Source: Cyanomargarita calcarea GSE-NOS-MK-12-04C
GTDB taxonomy: Bacteria > Cyanobacteriota > Cyanobacteriia > Cyanobacteriales > Nostocaceae
Direction: 5' to 3'
Length of the DNA stretch: 64,000 nt
Assembly: GCA_019359595.1 (NCBI GenBank)
Contig: JAHHGZ010000006.1
Location: 1-64,000, forward strand
Part shown: positions 8,692 to 17,072 of the stretch, piece after piece
How the letters are laid out: the number at the start of each line of letters is the position of its first letter
Position numbering within the stretch: the stretch's first letter is position 1
Notes under the pieces: model-generated
The model's input: the letters and a program-made list of their open reading frames with translations, nothing else
Databases searched by the model: none
What the model was told of the DNA's origin: nothing
Program-made: the position numbers and the translations under genes

Positions 8692-9963
8692 TTAGCGACT
8701 TTTTTGATAAGAATTTATAATACTTTCTTGGGCTTTGGCATCTATCTTCTGTGGGATTAATGATGAAGTTTGGCGTGGTAGTTCAATCAGAAATACCGAA
8801 CCCCGATCCAATTCACTTTCGACAGTAATTTTGCCCAGCATCATTTGTACCAGCGAATGCACGATCGCCAAACCCAAGCCCGTACCTTGGTATTTGCGGG
8901 TGGTAGTTTGATCGACCTGCCGGAAAGCTTCAAAAATCCGATCTAACTCTGCCCTTGGGATACCAATACCAGAATCGCTAATGGCGATCGCCACTCTATC
9001 TTCTGGTAGATCGCTTATCTCTATTTGAATACCACCACTTTCTGTAAACTTAATGGCGTTTGAGAGCAAATTGACGATGATTTGTCGGACTCGAACTGAG
9101 TCATTAATTACCATAGGATCTTTCAACTCATCATGAACCACTACAGACAGCTTTTTCTCCAAAGCAAGAGAATGCAATTCTGCCACTGTGGCTTTTACCA
9201 CGTTTGATAGATTAAATCTTTCCGGCTTTAACTCCAAATTTCCCGACTCCAGTTTAGAAAAGTCGAGAATTTCATTCAACAGCGTCAGCAAATTCTTGCC
9301 ATTATTGAAAATTCGCTGTAACATATCTCTATGTTTATCGGTAAATTCATTGCTCTTAGTACGCAACAACATTTGAGAGAAACCGATAATCGCATTCATG
9401 GGAGTCCGCAGTTCGTGAGACATGGTTGCCACAAACTGTGATTTGAGTTTTGACGCTTCCAACAACTTGATATTTTGCAGGGAAATTTTTTGCCGCTGTG
9501 CCTCTAATTCCTGATTCTTCCGCCGGAGCAACTCATTACTTTCCCGTAGCTGCTTGTTTGCTAAAGCTACCTGTGTTTCTGCCCGGAAAACTCGGAGTGA
9601 TTGACGTAACACTTGTGCCAATGTTTCTGAAGATATTCTAGATTTAGAAAGATAGTCAGTAGCACCAGCCTTCATTAGTTCGACAGCAATTTGGTCGTCA
9701 CCTTGCCCGGTGAGAACAATTAAGGGTACTTTGATTTCTTGAGAGCGTAGGGTCTTGATTAAAGTCAGACCATCTAAATCTGGCAAGCCATAATCGAGGA
9801 AAACGCAGTCATATGAAATATTCTTTAAGGCGGCGATCGCGCGACTCGCATCACCCACTTCAGACAGTTCCATTTGAACCCCTGCCTTAGTGAGCGCACG
9901 ACGCACAGCCATACGGTCTACTTCATCATCATCTACAACTAATATTTTGAGCGTTTCTTGCAT
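8692..9963 (-). CDS. Response regulator-histidine kinase hybrid with coiled coil
   Basis: 423 residues: receiver domain with Asp57 in CVFLDYGLP, a long coiled coil (about 125-180, rich in Gln, Glu, Arg, Lys), HisKA with the H box SHELRTPMNAIIGFSQ, and HATPase with LLSNAIKFTESGG, DSGIGI and GTGLGLAI. The ELRTPMNAIIGF form is typical of hybrid sensory kinases. A helical relay between receiver and kinase suggests that phosphorylation of the receiver controls the kinase. It is upstream of and coupled to 7574-8689. Confidence 0.92.
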   Translation of the reverse strand: MQETLKILVVDDDEVDRMAVRRALTKAGVQMELSEVGDASRAIAALKNISYDCVFLDYGLPDLDGLTLIKTLRSQEIKVPLIVLTGQGDDQIAVELMKAGATDYLSKSRISSETLAQVLRQSLRVFRAETQVALANKQLRESNELLRRKNQELEAQRQKISLQNIKLLEASKLKSQFVATMSHELRTPMNAIIGFSQMLLRTKSNEFTDKHRDMLQRIFNNGKNLLTLLNEILDFSKLESGNLELKPERFNLSNVVKATVAELHSLALEKKLSVVVHDELKDPMVINDSVRVRQIIVNLLSNAIKFTESGGIQIEISDLPEDRVAIAISDSGIGIPRAELDRIFEAFRQVDQTTTRKYQGTGLGLAIVHSLVQMMLGKITVESELDRGSVFLIELPRQTSSLIPQKIDAKAQESIINSYQKSR

Positions 9964-10083
9964 CGACTTTACTTTTTGTCATCTGTCTTTGTGAAGAGTC
10001 TTTTATCATGTGTTATGTTCTTTTCTATTGACCAAGAACCAATGCCTCACACCCGGAAGCCCTCGGGAGCTGATTTAACTTGC

Positions 10084-10515
10084 TTAAGGCATTTCACACA
10101 ATATCCAGTAATTATTGAGAGTTGCCATCATCTCCACAAAATTGCCAGAAGTTACAGGCTTGAGAATGTAACCAGCAACATTTAAATTGTACGCTTCCAC
10201 TCGGTCTTGATCCTGATTTGAAGTGGTCATAACTACCACAGGAGTTAGTTTTAGCTTTGGATCGGCGCGTAATTCCATTAGAAATTCTATCCCGCCCATC
10301 TTCGGCATATTTAAATCCAATAATACTAAACGGCGATCTTTGGGAACAACAGAAGGCTGACCGTTCTCACCGCGCAGCATTGTTAATGCTTCTAAACCAT
10401 TACCTGCAATATGAAGCGGATTAGTGATGTTAACTTTTCTGAATGCTCGTTTGACATTCATCACATCAACTTCGTCATCCTCCACTAGTAGTATATTTAT
10501 CGCTTTTTCAGCCAT
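10084..10515 (-). CDS. Rcp1-like single-domain response regulator
   Basis: 143 residues, a receiver domain with EDDEVD, phospho-acceptor Asp67 in LVLLDLNMPKMGG, the switch VMTTS and Lys in YILKP. The LVLLDLNMP and TSNQDQDR elements match the Rcp1 class, which partners phytochrome-like kinases. It sits just downstream of the PAS kinase 10879-12867, whose HisKA domain is also of the phytochrome-like type, so the two are a probable kinase/receiver pair. Inferred from type and position. Confidence 0.9.
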   Translation of the reverse strand: MAEKAINILLVEDDEVDVMNVKRAFRKVNITNPLHIAGNGLEALTMLRGENGQPSVVPKDRRLVLLDLNMPKMGGIEFLMELRADPKLKLTPVVVMTTSNQDQDRVEAYNLNVAGYILKPVTSGNFVEMMATLNNYWILCEMP

Positions 10516-10701
10516 GATATTAATTTTAATTTAATCTGTTTTATCCCGAATTCCGATTAACTGTCTACAGAATGGTTTCGCTACAGGTTTCAGTTGAATA
10601 AACTGCATCAGACCTAACAAGCGTTAAAAGCAGGAGAGAGGTCTGGATACGGTCTATTCATTGAATATCTAAAAATGATAATCAGTTCTGCCATATAGAA
10701 A

Positions 10702-10730
10702 AAAGTAATTTAAGTAACATAAATTACTTT
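10702..10730 (-). terminator. Possible AT-rich terminator after PAS kinase
   Basis: An 11-bp inverted repeat (AAAGTAATTTA / TAAATTACTTT, 7-nt loop). Read leftward it runs into a T-run. It lies about 150 bases after the kinase stop in the gap 10516-10878, which shows nothing else. Confidence 0.45.
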
Positions 10731-10878
10731 AGATGCTCATTACGATTCTAGGCATATAGGTACACCTTTGCCCTCCACCATTGGTCAGAATTGCGTCAGT
10801 CTTTAGTTTGTTATTTTTCTTGGCAGAATGGCAGTTTCATAAGTTCTGACATATTGGGGATCTCGCAGGTTGTAGCCT

Positions 10879-12867
10879 TCATTTAAGCCAAGTAAACCGG
10901 AAAGTACAGCCCGCACCAACTTGGGATTCTAAAGTAATTGTTCCTCCTTCTGCTTCAACAATTTTCTTGACGATCGCCAAACCAATACCAGTGTTTTCTT
11001 TCTTATCACGGGCTTCTAGGGTTTGAAAAATCACAAAAACTTTTTCGTGATATTCAGGGGCAATACCAGAACCATCATCAGATACGGCAAATTGATAATA
11101 TTTACCTTGGTCTTTGACGGATATTGTTATGTGACCATCCAATCGGCTGTGATGGTTGATAGCGTTACTTATTAAATTTGAGAATACCTGTTGTAGGGGC
11201 GATCGCTTGGCGATGAATGTGGGCATTCCCGGTTCAATATCGATGGTAAAGGCTGGTGGTGCTGCGAGTAAGTCAATAATTGCATGAAGCAATGCCTCGA
11301 CATCAACCATCTCGGAAGCTGTTTCCATGCGTCCGACTCGTGAATATGCAAGCAAACCGTTGATGAGTCCTTCCAACCGATGCACTCGTCCACGCAACAG
11401 TTTCATCTGATCAAGGTTTTCTGGGGGGAGTTGTTCTGCCAGGTCTTCTTCCATCCATTCTGACAGACTGGCGATCGCCCGTAAAGGTGCCTTGAGGTCG
11501 TGGGATGCGACATAAGCAAACTGGTCGAGTTCTTGATTGCGCTTTTGCAAAAGTCCGGTTGTTTGCGCCAAAATAGTCGTCAAACGTGTTAGTTCTTCCG
11601 TTCGTTGCTTGAGGACACCAATATCAATACATGAGCCAATATATCCGGCAAAACTATTATCGGCATTGAATCTGGGAGTGCCTTTATCCAACACCCAGCA
11701 ATACTCTCCATCAAAACGTTTGAGCCGATATTCCATCATAAAGGCTTGTCTTGCATCAAACGCATTCGTGTAGGTATCGAAACAATGCTCTAAATCTTCA
11801 GGATGTATACCCGTTACCCAACCGTTACCTAACTCTTGTTCCAAGGTACGTCCGGTAAATTCTAGCCAGACATGATTTAAGTAAGTAACAAGCTTGTCTG
11901 TACCTGATACCCAAATCATCACGGGTGCGGTGTCTGCCATCGTCCGAAACCGTTCTTCGCTTTCGTGCAATGCTTGTTCGGTTCGCTTACGTTGAGTGAT
12001 ATTATCAAACGCCAAGCCAACACAGCGATTGGCTAAAGGAAACACCTTTACATCAAAAAAAGCACCTTCTATCCGGCGATCGCCATAATAAATTTCCCTC
12101 TCTTCTTTCTCTTTTAAACCCAAGGCAATCTGAGAATATAGCTCCAGGTCTGCCCAGTTTTCAGTGAGAATATTGGGGAAACATTCGTAGATGTATTTAC
12201 CGATACTGTTTTCTAAAGATATTCCTACTGAAGCAGTTGCAGCAGGATTAGTGGCAACCAGCCGAAAGGTGGTGATATCGTTTGGGTCTTCGAGATGCCA
12301 GACATTCAAGGCAATTTGCATATTTTTGACGATATCGGCATAAAGCTGAATCTGACGTTGTGCTGCCTCCATCTGGGAAAGCACAATTTCTTTTTGACTA
12401 TTGGATATTGCCACACGTTCTTCTAGTTGCGCGTTCAACTGGAGAATTTCTGATAAATCTTGTTTATCGGCGATCTCCCTACCTTCAGCCATTAACAAGG
12501 TAACTTGTCCACTGGAGTCGGCGATCGGTTTGATTGAGAAGTCGAGGGTGACAATTCGATCGCCGACACCCAATATATCGACATTGTAGCGGACAAATTC
12601 TCCTTCCTTGGCACGGGCTAGAGCCATGAGCAATTGTGCCTGAGTTTCGGGGGAAATTGTCCACCAACGCGCTTCCCAAAATGGACGACCAATTACTTCT
12701 GTACTAGTTACTCCACCTAAATCGAGTGCTGTTTGATTCGCCGAAATCAAAGTTCCATCTGGCTCAATTAATCCCATAAATTGAACCGTCTGGTTAAATA
12801 CGGCATGAAAACGGCGATCGCTTTCTCGTAAAGCTGCTTCTACCTGCTGCAGTTTTTCATTTGTCAT
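10879..12867 (-). CDS. PAS-domain sensor histidine kinase
   Basis: 662 residues. About three PAS-like segments precede the kinase: roughly 8-130, 165-290, and 300-425, the last a PAS_3/PAC type with HPEDLEHCFDTY and CWVLDKGTPRF. The kinase core has FAYVASHDLKAPLRAI as H box, LISNAINHH as N box, DDGSGI and TGIGLAIVKKIVE. This phytochrome-type HisKA is commonly coupled to Rcp1-like receivers such as the next gene downstream. There is no transmembrane segment and no GAF/PHY chromophore domain, so it is not itself a phytochrome. The ligand of the PAS domains is unknown. Confidence 0.92.
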   Translation of the reverse strand: MTNEKLQQVEAALRESDRRFHAVFNQTVQFMGLIEPDGTLISANQTALDLGGVTSTEVIGRPFWEARWWTISPETQAQLLMALARAKEGEFVRYNVDILGVGDRIVTLDFSIKPIADSSGQVTLLMAEGREIADKQDLSEILQLNAQLEERVAISNSQKEIVLSQMEAAQRQIQLYADIVKNMQIALNVWHLEDPNDITTFRLVATNPAATASVGISLENSIGKYIYECFPNILTENWADLELYSQIALGLKEKEEREIYYGDRRIEGAFFDVKVFPLANRCVGLAFDNITQRKRTEQALHESEERFRTMADTAPVMIWVSGTDKLVTYLNHVWLEFTGRTLEQELGNGWVTGIHPEDLEHCFDTYTNAFDARQAFMMEYRLKRFDGEYCWVLDKGTPRFNADNSFAGYIGSCIDIGVLKQRTEELTRLTTILAQTTGLLQKRNQELDQFAYVASHDLKAPLRAIASLSEWMEEDLAEQLPPENLDQMKLLRGRVHRLEGLINGLLAYSRVGRMETASEMVDVEALLHAIIDLLAAPPAFTIDIEPGMPTFIAKRSPLQQVFSNLISNAINHHSRLDGHITISVKDQGKYYQFAVSDDGSGIAPEYHEKVFVIFQTLEARDKKENTGIGLAIVKKIVEAEGGTITLESQVGAGCTFRFTWLK

Positions 12868-12906
12868 GTATCAATTTAACTAACATCATCTTTGATGGGC
12901 TGTTAA

Positions 12907-12935
12907 ATCCCCGACTTCTAAAACAAATCGGGGAT
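12907..12935. repeat. Dispersed CCCCGACTT hairpin
   Basis: ATCCCCGA / TCGGGGAT pair across 13 bases, one copy of a hairpin family also seen at 14276 and 26405. A partial AACCGGG-type repeat follows near 12997-13036. The rest of the gap 12868-13332 is AT-rich and featureless to me. Confidence 0.5.
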
Positions 12936-13332
12936 CTGACCAATCGAAATAAATAAGATATTTTTTGGAATTGAAATAGGCTAATATGTCAAATAAACCG
13001 GGTTTCTCCGAAAATCTTGGATATTCCCGGTTTCTGAAGTCAGCTGTGCATTATTGAGTGACTTAACCAATAGACAAATTACAGCAGGTATGCATTCTTT
13101 GCAAATTAACAACTATTGTAATTTTTTCCCAATATTTCATAATTATGGGTTAGTTTGCTATATATCCTTAGCTAGATTTTTGGCAAGTTAAACTAGTATC
13201 AAGAGTTATATCCTTATTTCTATTGGTGGATGCATAAATACCAAAACATCATCTATCTTTGGGATTGGAAAATAAAAAAAATCCTAAGAAAACGTATTCC
13301 GACAGGTGTAATCAAAAGAGATAGAATGAGCC

Positions 13333-14052
13333 ATGAGTGAAATTACTATTGTTATCATTGAAGACCACGACTTAACCCGGATGGGACTAAAAGCTGCACT
13401 GCAATCCAACAGTGGACTGAAGGTGATTGGTGAAGCTTCAAACGGGACTCAGGGTTTGAAACTTTTAGAAACCGCGAAGCCGGATGTGGCTGTAGTAGAT
13501 ATTGGCTTGCCCGATACCGATGGGATTGAACTTACCCGCAGGTTTAGGAAGCACCAAGCGGATATTGGAGATTCGTCAACCAAAATTCTGGTGTTGACAA
13601 TGGATCATACAGAGGATGCCGTATTGGCTGCTTTTGCTGCAGGGGCAGACTCTTATTACATGAAAGATACCAGCATCAGTAAATTAACCGAAGCAATCCA
13701 AGCAACCCACACGGGTAACTCTTGGATCGATCCAGCGATCGCCAATGTGGTATTGCGCCAAATGCGGCAAGCGGCACCAGAGAAAGAATTATCCAGCCAG
13801 CAAAAGACAGTAAAAATTGAGGCACTTTCTAGCGAGTACGAACAGGTATTAGAAACCTATCCTTTAACTCAACGGGAACTAGAAATTTTAGAGTTGATTG
13901 TAGGTGGGTGCAGCAACGGAGAAATCGCCGAGAAACTATATATTACAGTTGGTACGGTCAAAACTCACGTTCGCAACATCCTCAACAAACTCTGTGCTGA
14001 TGACCGCACCCAAGCTGCTGTACGAGCCTTGCGTTCTGGGTTGGTAGCATAA
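13333..14052 (+). CDS. NarL/FixJ-family response regulator
   Basis: 239 residues. The receiver domain carries IIEDHD, phospho-acceptor Asp56 in VAVVDIGLPDTDG, and Lys in YMKD. After a linker of about 35 residues comes a LuxR-type helix-turn-helix with LTQRELEILELI, NGEIAEKLYITVGTVKTHV and ILNKL. This is a complete DNA-binding regulator. It is the only one in the two-component region with an evident DNA-binding output, so it may receive signal from neighbouring kinases, which is an inference from position only. Confidence 0.93.
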   Translation: MSEITIVIIEDHDLTRMGLKAALQSNSGLKVIGEASNGTQGLKLLETAKPDVAVVDIGLPDTDGIELTRRFRKHQADIGDSSTKILVLTMDHTEDAVLAAFAAGADSYYMKDTSISKLTEAIQATHTGNSWIDPAIANVVLRQMRQAAPEKELSSQQKTVKIEALSSEYEQVLETYPLTQRELEILELIVGGCSNGEIAEKLYITVGTVKTHVRNILNKLCADDRTQAAVRALRSGLVA

Positions 14053-14275
14053 TTTGCTTTCTTAGTTAGTGGTTACTGGTTGGCAGTTAACAGTTAACAG
14101 TCAACAACTAACTACTCATGGGAATCTCGATTACAAAGTCAGTAATCATTGCCCAAAAAAAAGTTATTGAAAAACCTAGATAACCCTTGGATTGCAAAGA
14201 TTCAAAGGGGCTAAAGTGATGATTTTTTAAAATTAATTTCAGGTTACATAAGATTTTTTATATAATTACTTTCGC

Positions 14276-14305
14276 ATTCCCGACTTCGTAAAAGTTGTCG
14301 GGAAT
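14276..14305 (+). terminator. ATTCCCGAC hairpin with T-rich tail
   Basis: ATTCCCGAC / GTCGGGAAT across 12 bases, followed by TTTATTTTT. It may end the upstream regulator transcript, though it is 220 bases after that stop. It is also a member of the dispersed CCCGACTT..AAGTTGTCGGG repeat family. Confidence 0.5.
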
Positions 14306-14344
14306 TTTATTTTTCACAAATAATTTTACATGAAACTTGTTTTT

Positions 14345-14668
14345 TTATGTCTGATGTATTCCTAACGCTATCTCTTGCGGTAGAAGGGATATTTGATTGA
14401 AACTATATATAAGAGATAGAGCAAAATCAACGTCTTTAACACGCAAACTCAAAGCCTCATTTAATCTTAAACCTGTACCATAGAGCAACTTGATTAAAAG
14501 TTGATGTACGCCAGATAATTTTTGAATAATTGACAAAACTTCATCTTTTGTAAGAACCGTTGGTAAATATTTAGATTTTTTAGCACGAACGGCATCAACC
14601 TTTAAATCTAAATCTTGTTTTAATACCTCTTTGTAGAGAAATAAAATTGTCGTTAGGCTTCGCTGCAC
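14345..14668 (-). pseudogene. Integron-type tyrosine recombinase fragment
   Basis: The readable frame contains [17 protein letters not shown] and [22 protein letters not shown], the region around the first catalytic Arg of integron-integrase-like (IntI) recombinases. Family members are about 320 residues. Here the N-terminal DNA-binding part and everything after KDVDF, including the second Arg, His and the nucleophilic Tyr, are missing. The remaining 30 residues do not match the family. This is a decayed fragment without catalytic ability. Confidence 0.75.
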
Positions 14669-14832
14669 TCAACCCCATCTAACACTAAATCCGATCGCCT
14701 CCCTCAGTCGTCATACTATATAGACGGCTTTTTTAAGCAAAATATCTCTGTGTGCGTTGTGGAGCGAGGTGATGACAGAAAAAATATGCAAAACTGGCGA
14801 TCGCACTAGTTTAGACGTGGGTTAAAAATCGC

Positions 14833-15435
14833 ATGGAGCCTAAACAACCCCAGTCCAATTTGACAGAGCTTACCGATGTGACAGATGAAGCTTTGTTTGT
14901 GGCGCTTAAAAATGGCGATTCAGCGGCATTAAGCGTTTTGTTCCAGCGTCATGGTCGTTTGGTGTATGGATTAGCACTAAAGATTTTGGCTAACTCCCAG
15001 GAAGCGGAGGATTTAACCCAGGAAATTTTTCTGACATTGTGGCGAAAAGCATCTACTAATCCAGATTGTCGCTTTTTTGTCCGCTATTTGGTGACAATAA
15101 CGCGATCGCGGGCAATTGATAAAATTCGCGATCGCACAAGACAACTCAAACTTGTGGAAAAAGTCGGAAAAATGAGCAATGACATAGCACCAGAACCAAC
15201 ACCTGTCGAACAAGCAAGTTTTGTAGAGCGATCGCAAAGAGTTAATAACGCTCTTTCTCAGCTTCCAGAAAAGCAACGTCAGGTCATCGAATTAGCTTAT
15301 AACCAGGGATTGAGCCAATCGGCAATAGCCAAGCAACTCGATATTCCCCTGGGTACAGTTAAAACCAACACTCGTCAAGGATTATTAAAACTCAAACGGA
15401 TTTTACTCGATGTAGATAGATTAATATATGAATAA
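14833..15435 (+). CDS. ECF-family RNA polymerase sigma factor
   Basis: 200 residues. Region 2 (about 35-105) reads LFQRHGRLVYGLALKIL...AEDLTQEIFLTLW, and region 4 (about 140-195) reads LPEKQRQVIELAYNQGLSQSAIA with the helix-turn-helix GTVKTNTRQGLLKL. This is the normal size for an extracytoplasmic-function sigma factor. Its last eight bases overlap the start of the membrane anti-sigma gene, the standard arrangement in which the sigma is held inactive until a signal releases it. Confidence 0.92.
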   Translation: MEPKQPQSNLTELTDVTDEALFVALKNGDSAALSVLFQRHGRLVYGLALKILANSQEAEDLTQEIFLTLWRKASTNPDCRFFVRYLVTITRSRAIDKIRDRTRQLKLVEKVGKMSNDIAPEPTPVEQASFVERSQRVNNALSQLPEKQRQVIELAYNQGLSQSAIAKQLDIPLGTVKTNTRQGLLKLKRILLDVDRLIYE

Positions 15436-16273
15436 ATCTTTCGATTCCGAATATATAAAAAACTTAGCTGCGGGGTTTGTTGTTGATGACCTTACCCCGG
15501 AAGAAGCTGAGGAATTTCGGTTATTACTTGATGAGCATCCAGAATTGATTGCCGAAGTTGAGGATTTGCAGTCAGTTTTGCGACAGGTTGTAGATGGTTT
15601 TATCGAAGTCGAACCACCTGCTGATTTGTTAGGAAAAATTATCTTGGAAGCTGAAGCATCGACGACTCAACAAACAAATATAAATGATATTCTAATTCAG
15701 CAACAGAATAATTTACTAATACCAAAAATATCTCAAAGATGGACAAAAATAGCTGGTAGTATTGCCGCTTTGTTTGTTGTAATTTTAGGAGTTGATAACT
15801 ATCGATTGCGGCAAAATTTGGGTATTGTCACCGCAGACAATCAAAAATTACGTCAGGATTTTACCCAAGTTCAAGCGGTTAAAAGTATGCTACAAAATTC
15901 CCAAACGCGATTGTACACTTTTGCAGCAACTAGCTCTACAAATAACTCTACAAATAACATTACAGATAATACTTCGGGAAGTATAGTTATTAATCCCGAA
16001 AAACAAAAAGCAGTGATGGTATTCCAAAATCTTCCCGCTCCACCCCCCGGACAAGTTTATCTATTGTGGACAGTGATAGCTGACAAAAAATTACCCTGTG
16101 GTCAAGTCAAACCCTATTCTTGGGGAACAGCTTCCTATGAGTTACCTTTTACAGAACAAATGTATAAAGAATTTTCCCATCCACAATTTTCTGGGTTAGT
16201 TGTGACATTAGAAACAGATGCAAAGGTTTCACGTCCAACAGGAAAAGTGGTGATGCAGAGTTCGCAAATTTAA
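15428..16273 (+). CDS. Membrane anti-sigma factor, RskA-like
   Basis: 281 residues. The N-terminal cytoplasmic part (about 1-95) has the anti-sigma look (LAAGFVVDDLTPEEAEEFRLLL) but I see no HxxxCxxC zinc motif. One transmembrane helix lies near 104-120 (IAGSIAALFVVILGV). A periplasmic coiled stretch follows, then an RskA-type C-terminal domain (VMVFQNLPAPPPGQVYLLWTV). It overlaps the sigma gene by eight bases, so synthesis is probably coupled. It should sequester the ECF sigma at the membrane. The signal is unknown. Confidence 0.85.
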   Translation: MNKSFDSEYIKNLAAGFVVDDLTPEEAEEFRLLLDEHPELIAEVEDLQSVLRQVVDGFIEVEPPADLLGKIILEAEASTTQQTNINDILIQQQNNLLIPKISQRWTKIAGSIAALFVVILGVDNYRLRQNLGIVTADNQKLRQDFTQVQAVKSMLQNSQTRLYTFAATSSTNNSTNNITDNTSGSIVINPEKQKAVMVFQNLPAPPPGQVYLLWTVIADKKLPCGQVKPYSWGTASYELPFTEQMYKEFSHPQFSGLVVTLETDAKVSRPTGKVVMQSSQI

Positions 16274-16353
16274 TTGTCGGTTATCAACGAAAGTCATATT
16301 CTATAGATGGTTTATGCCATTAGGTCAGGAGCCAGTTGTGACATTTAATCTGT

Positions 16354-16593
16354 ATGGAGCAACGACATATCAAGAACGCTTTGAATTCGATCCCGTTACC
16401 CATCAAGCGAAAAATTTTTAAGATGGGGTTGTATTTACAGCAAGAAGGTAAAATATATTTTGGTTTGCATGTTTCCGATCGCGCTTTAGTTACTTGCTTA
16501 GTCGGAAGTCAAGCAGTACATTTAGTTGATGCCGCTGATGGTGGATATGCTTTGGCTGCCAAGCAAATAAAACAACAAATATTAGAAGAATAA
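16354..16593 (+). CDS. Small protein, possible DUF3095 C-terminal remnant
   Basis: 79 residues. The second half ([16 protein letters not shown] and [18 protein letters not shown]) resembles, from memory, the end of DUF3095 proteins, which are much longer. If so this is either a stand-alone C-terminal module or a remnant. The first 20 residues have a normal coding look. It lies 80 bases after the anti-sigma gene on the same strand, and a strong terminator follows at 16660. Confidence 0.5.
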   Translation: MEQRHIKNALNSIPLPIKRKIFKMGLYLQQEGKIYFGLHVSDRALVTCLVGSQAVHLVDAADGGYALAAKQIKQQILEE

Positions 16594-16659
16594 GAGAAGT
16601 TTTAATTTTACTCTTATCCGAAAATCAATAACCAGTCAATATAAAATTATAGTCTTAAT

Positions 16660-16690
16660 AAAAGCCCCCAGATTTATCCTTGGGGCTTTT
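16660..16690 (+). terminator. Rho-independent terminator
   Basis: AAAAGCCCC / GGGGCTTTT stem, 13-nt loop, ending in T's. It closes the sigma/anti-sigma unit. The remainder of the gap to 17072 is AT-rich and shows no gene. Confidence 0.85.
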
Positions 16691-17072
16691 AATTTTGAAT
16701 TATTTATAATTATTTTTAATCGTTCTCAAGGAAGTTGACAAGTACAAAATTCGTGTTGTTTTTTATTGTTGAAAATTCATGAAATTATTAGCGCTTTTAT
16801 CCAGCTAATTCTCAGGAAAATCTCATTTAAAAATCATTTTTTTTTCAGTTTTATCAACTAATTTAATAATATCGAAATACAAAAAAATCTGATTTAATTA
16901 ATCTTGTATTTTGTAATCGCGAACTTTCGATAAAAAAGAAGTTTCATAAATGTGGAATAACGGCTAAAAGCTACATAAATTCATTTTAAACTTAGCCGAG
17001 TTATCCTATGATTCAGCAACATCAGAATTTGAACTCAAGTTATATGTCAGGTGCGCTAGAGATTACAAAAAT

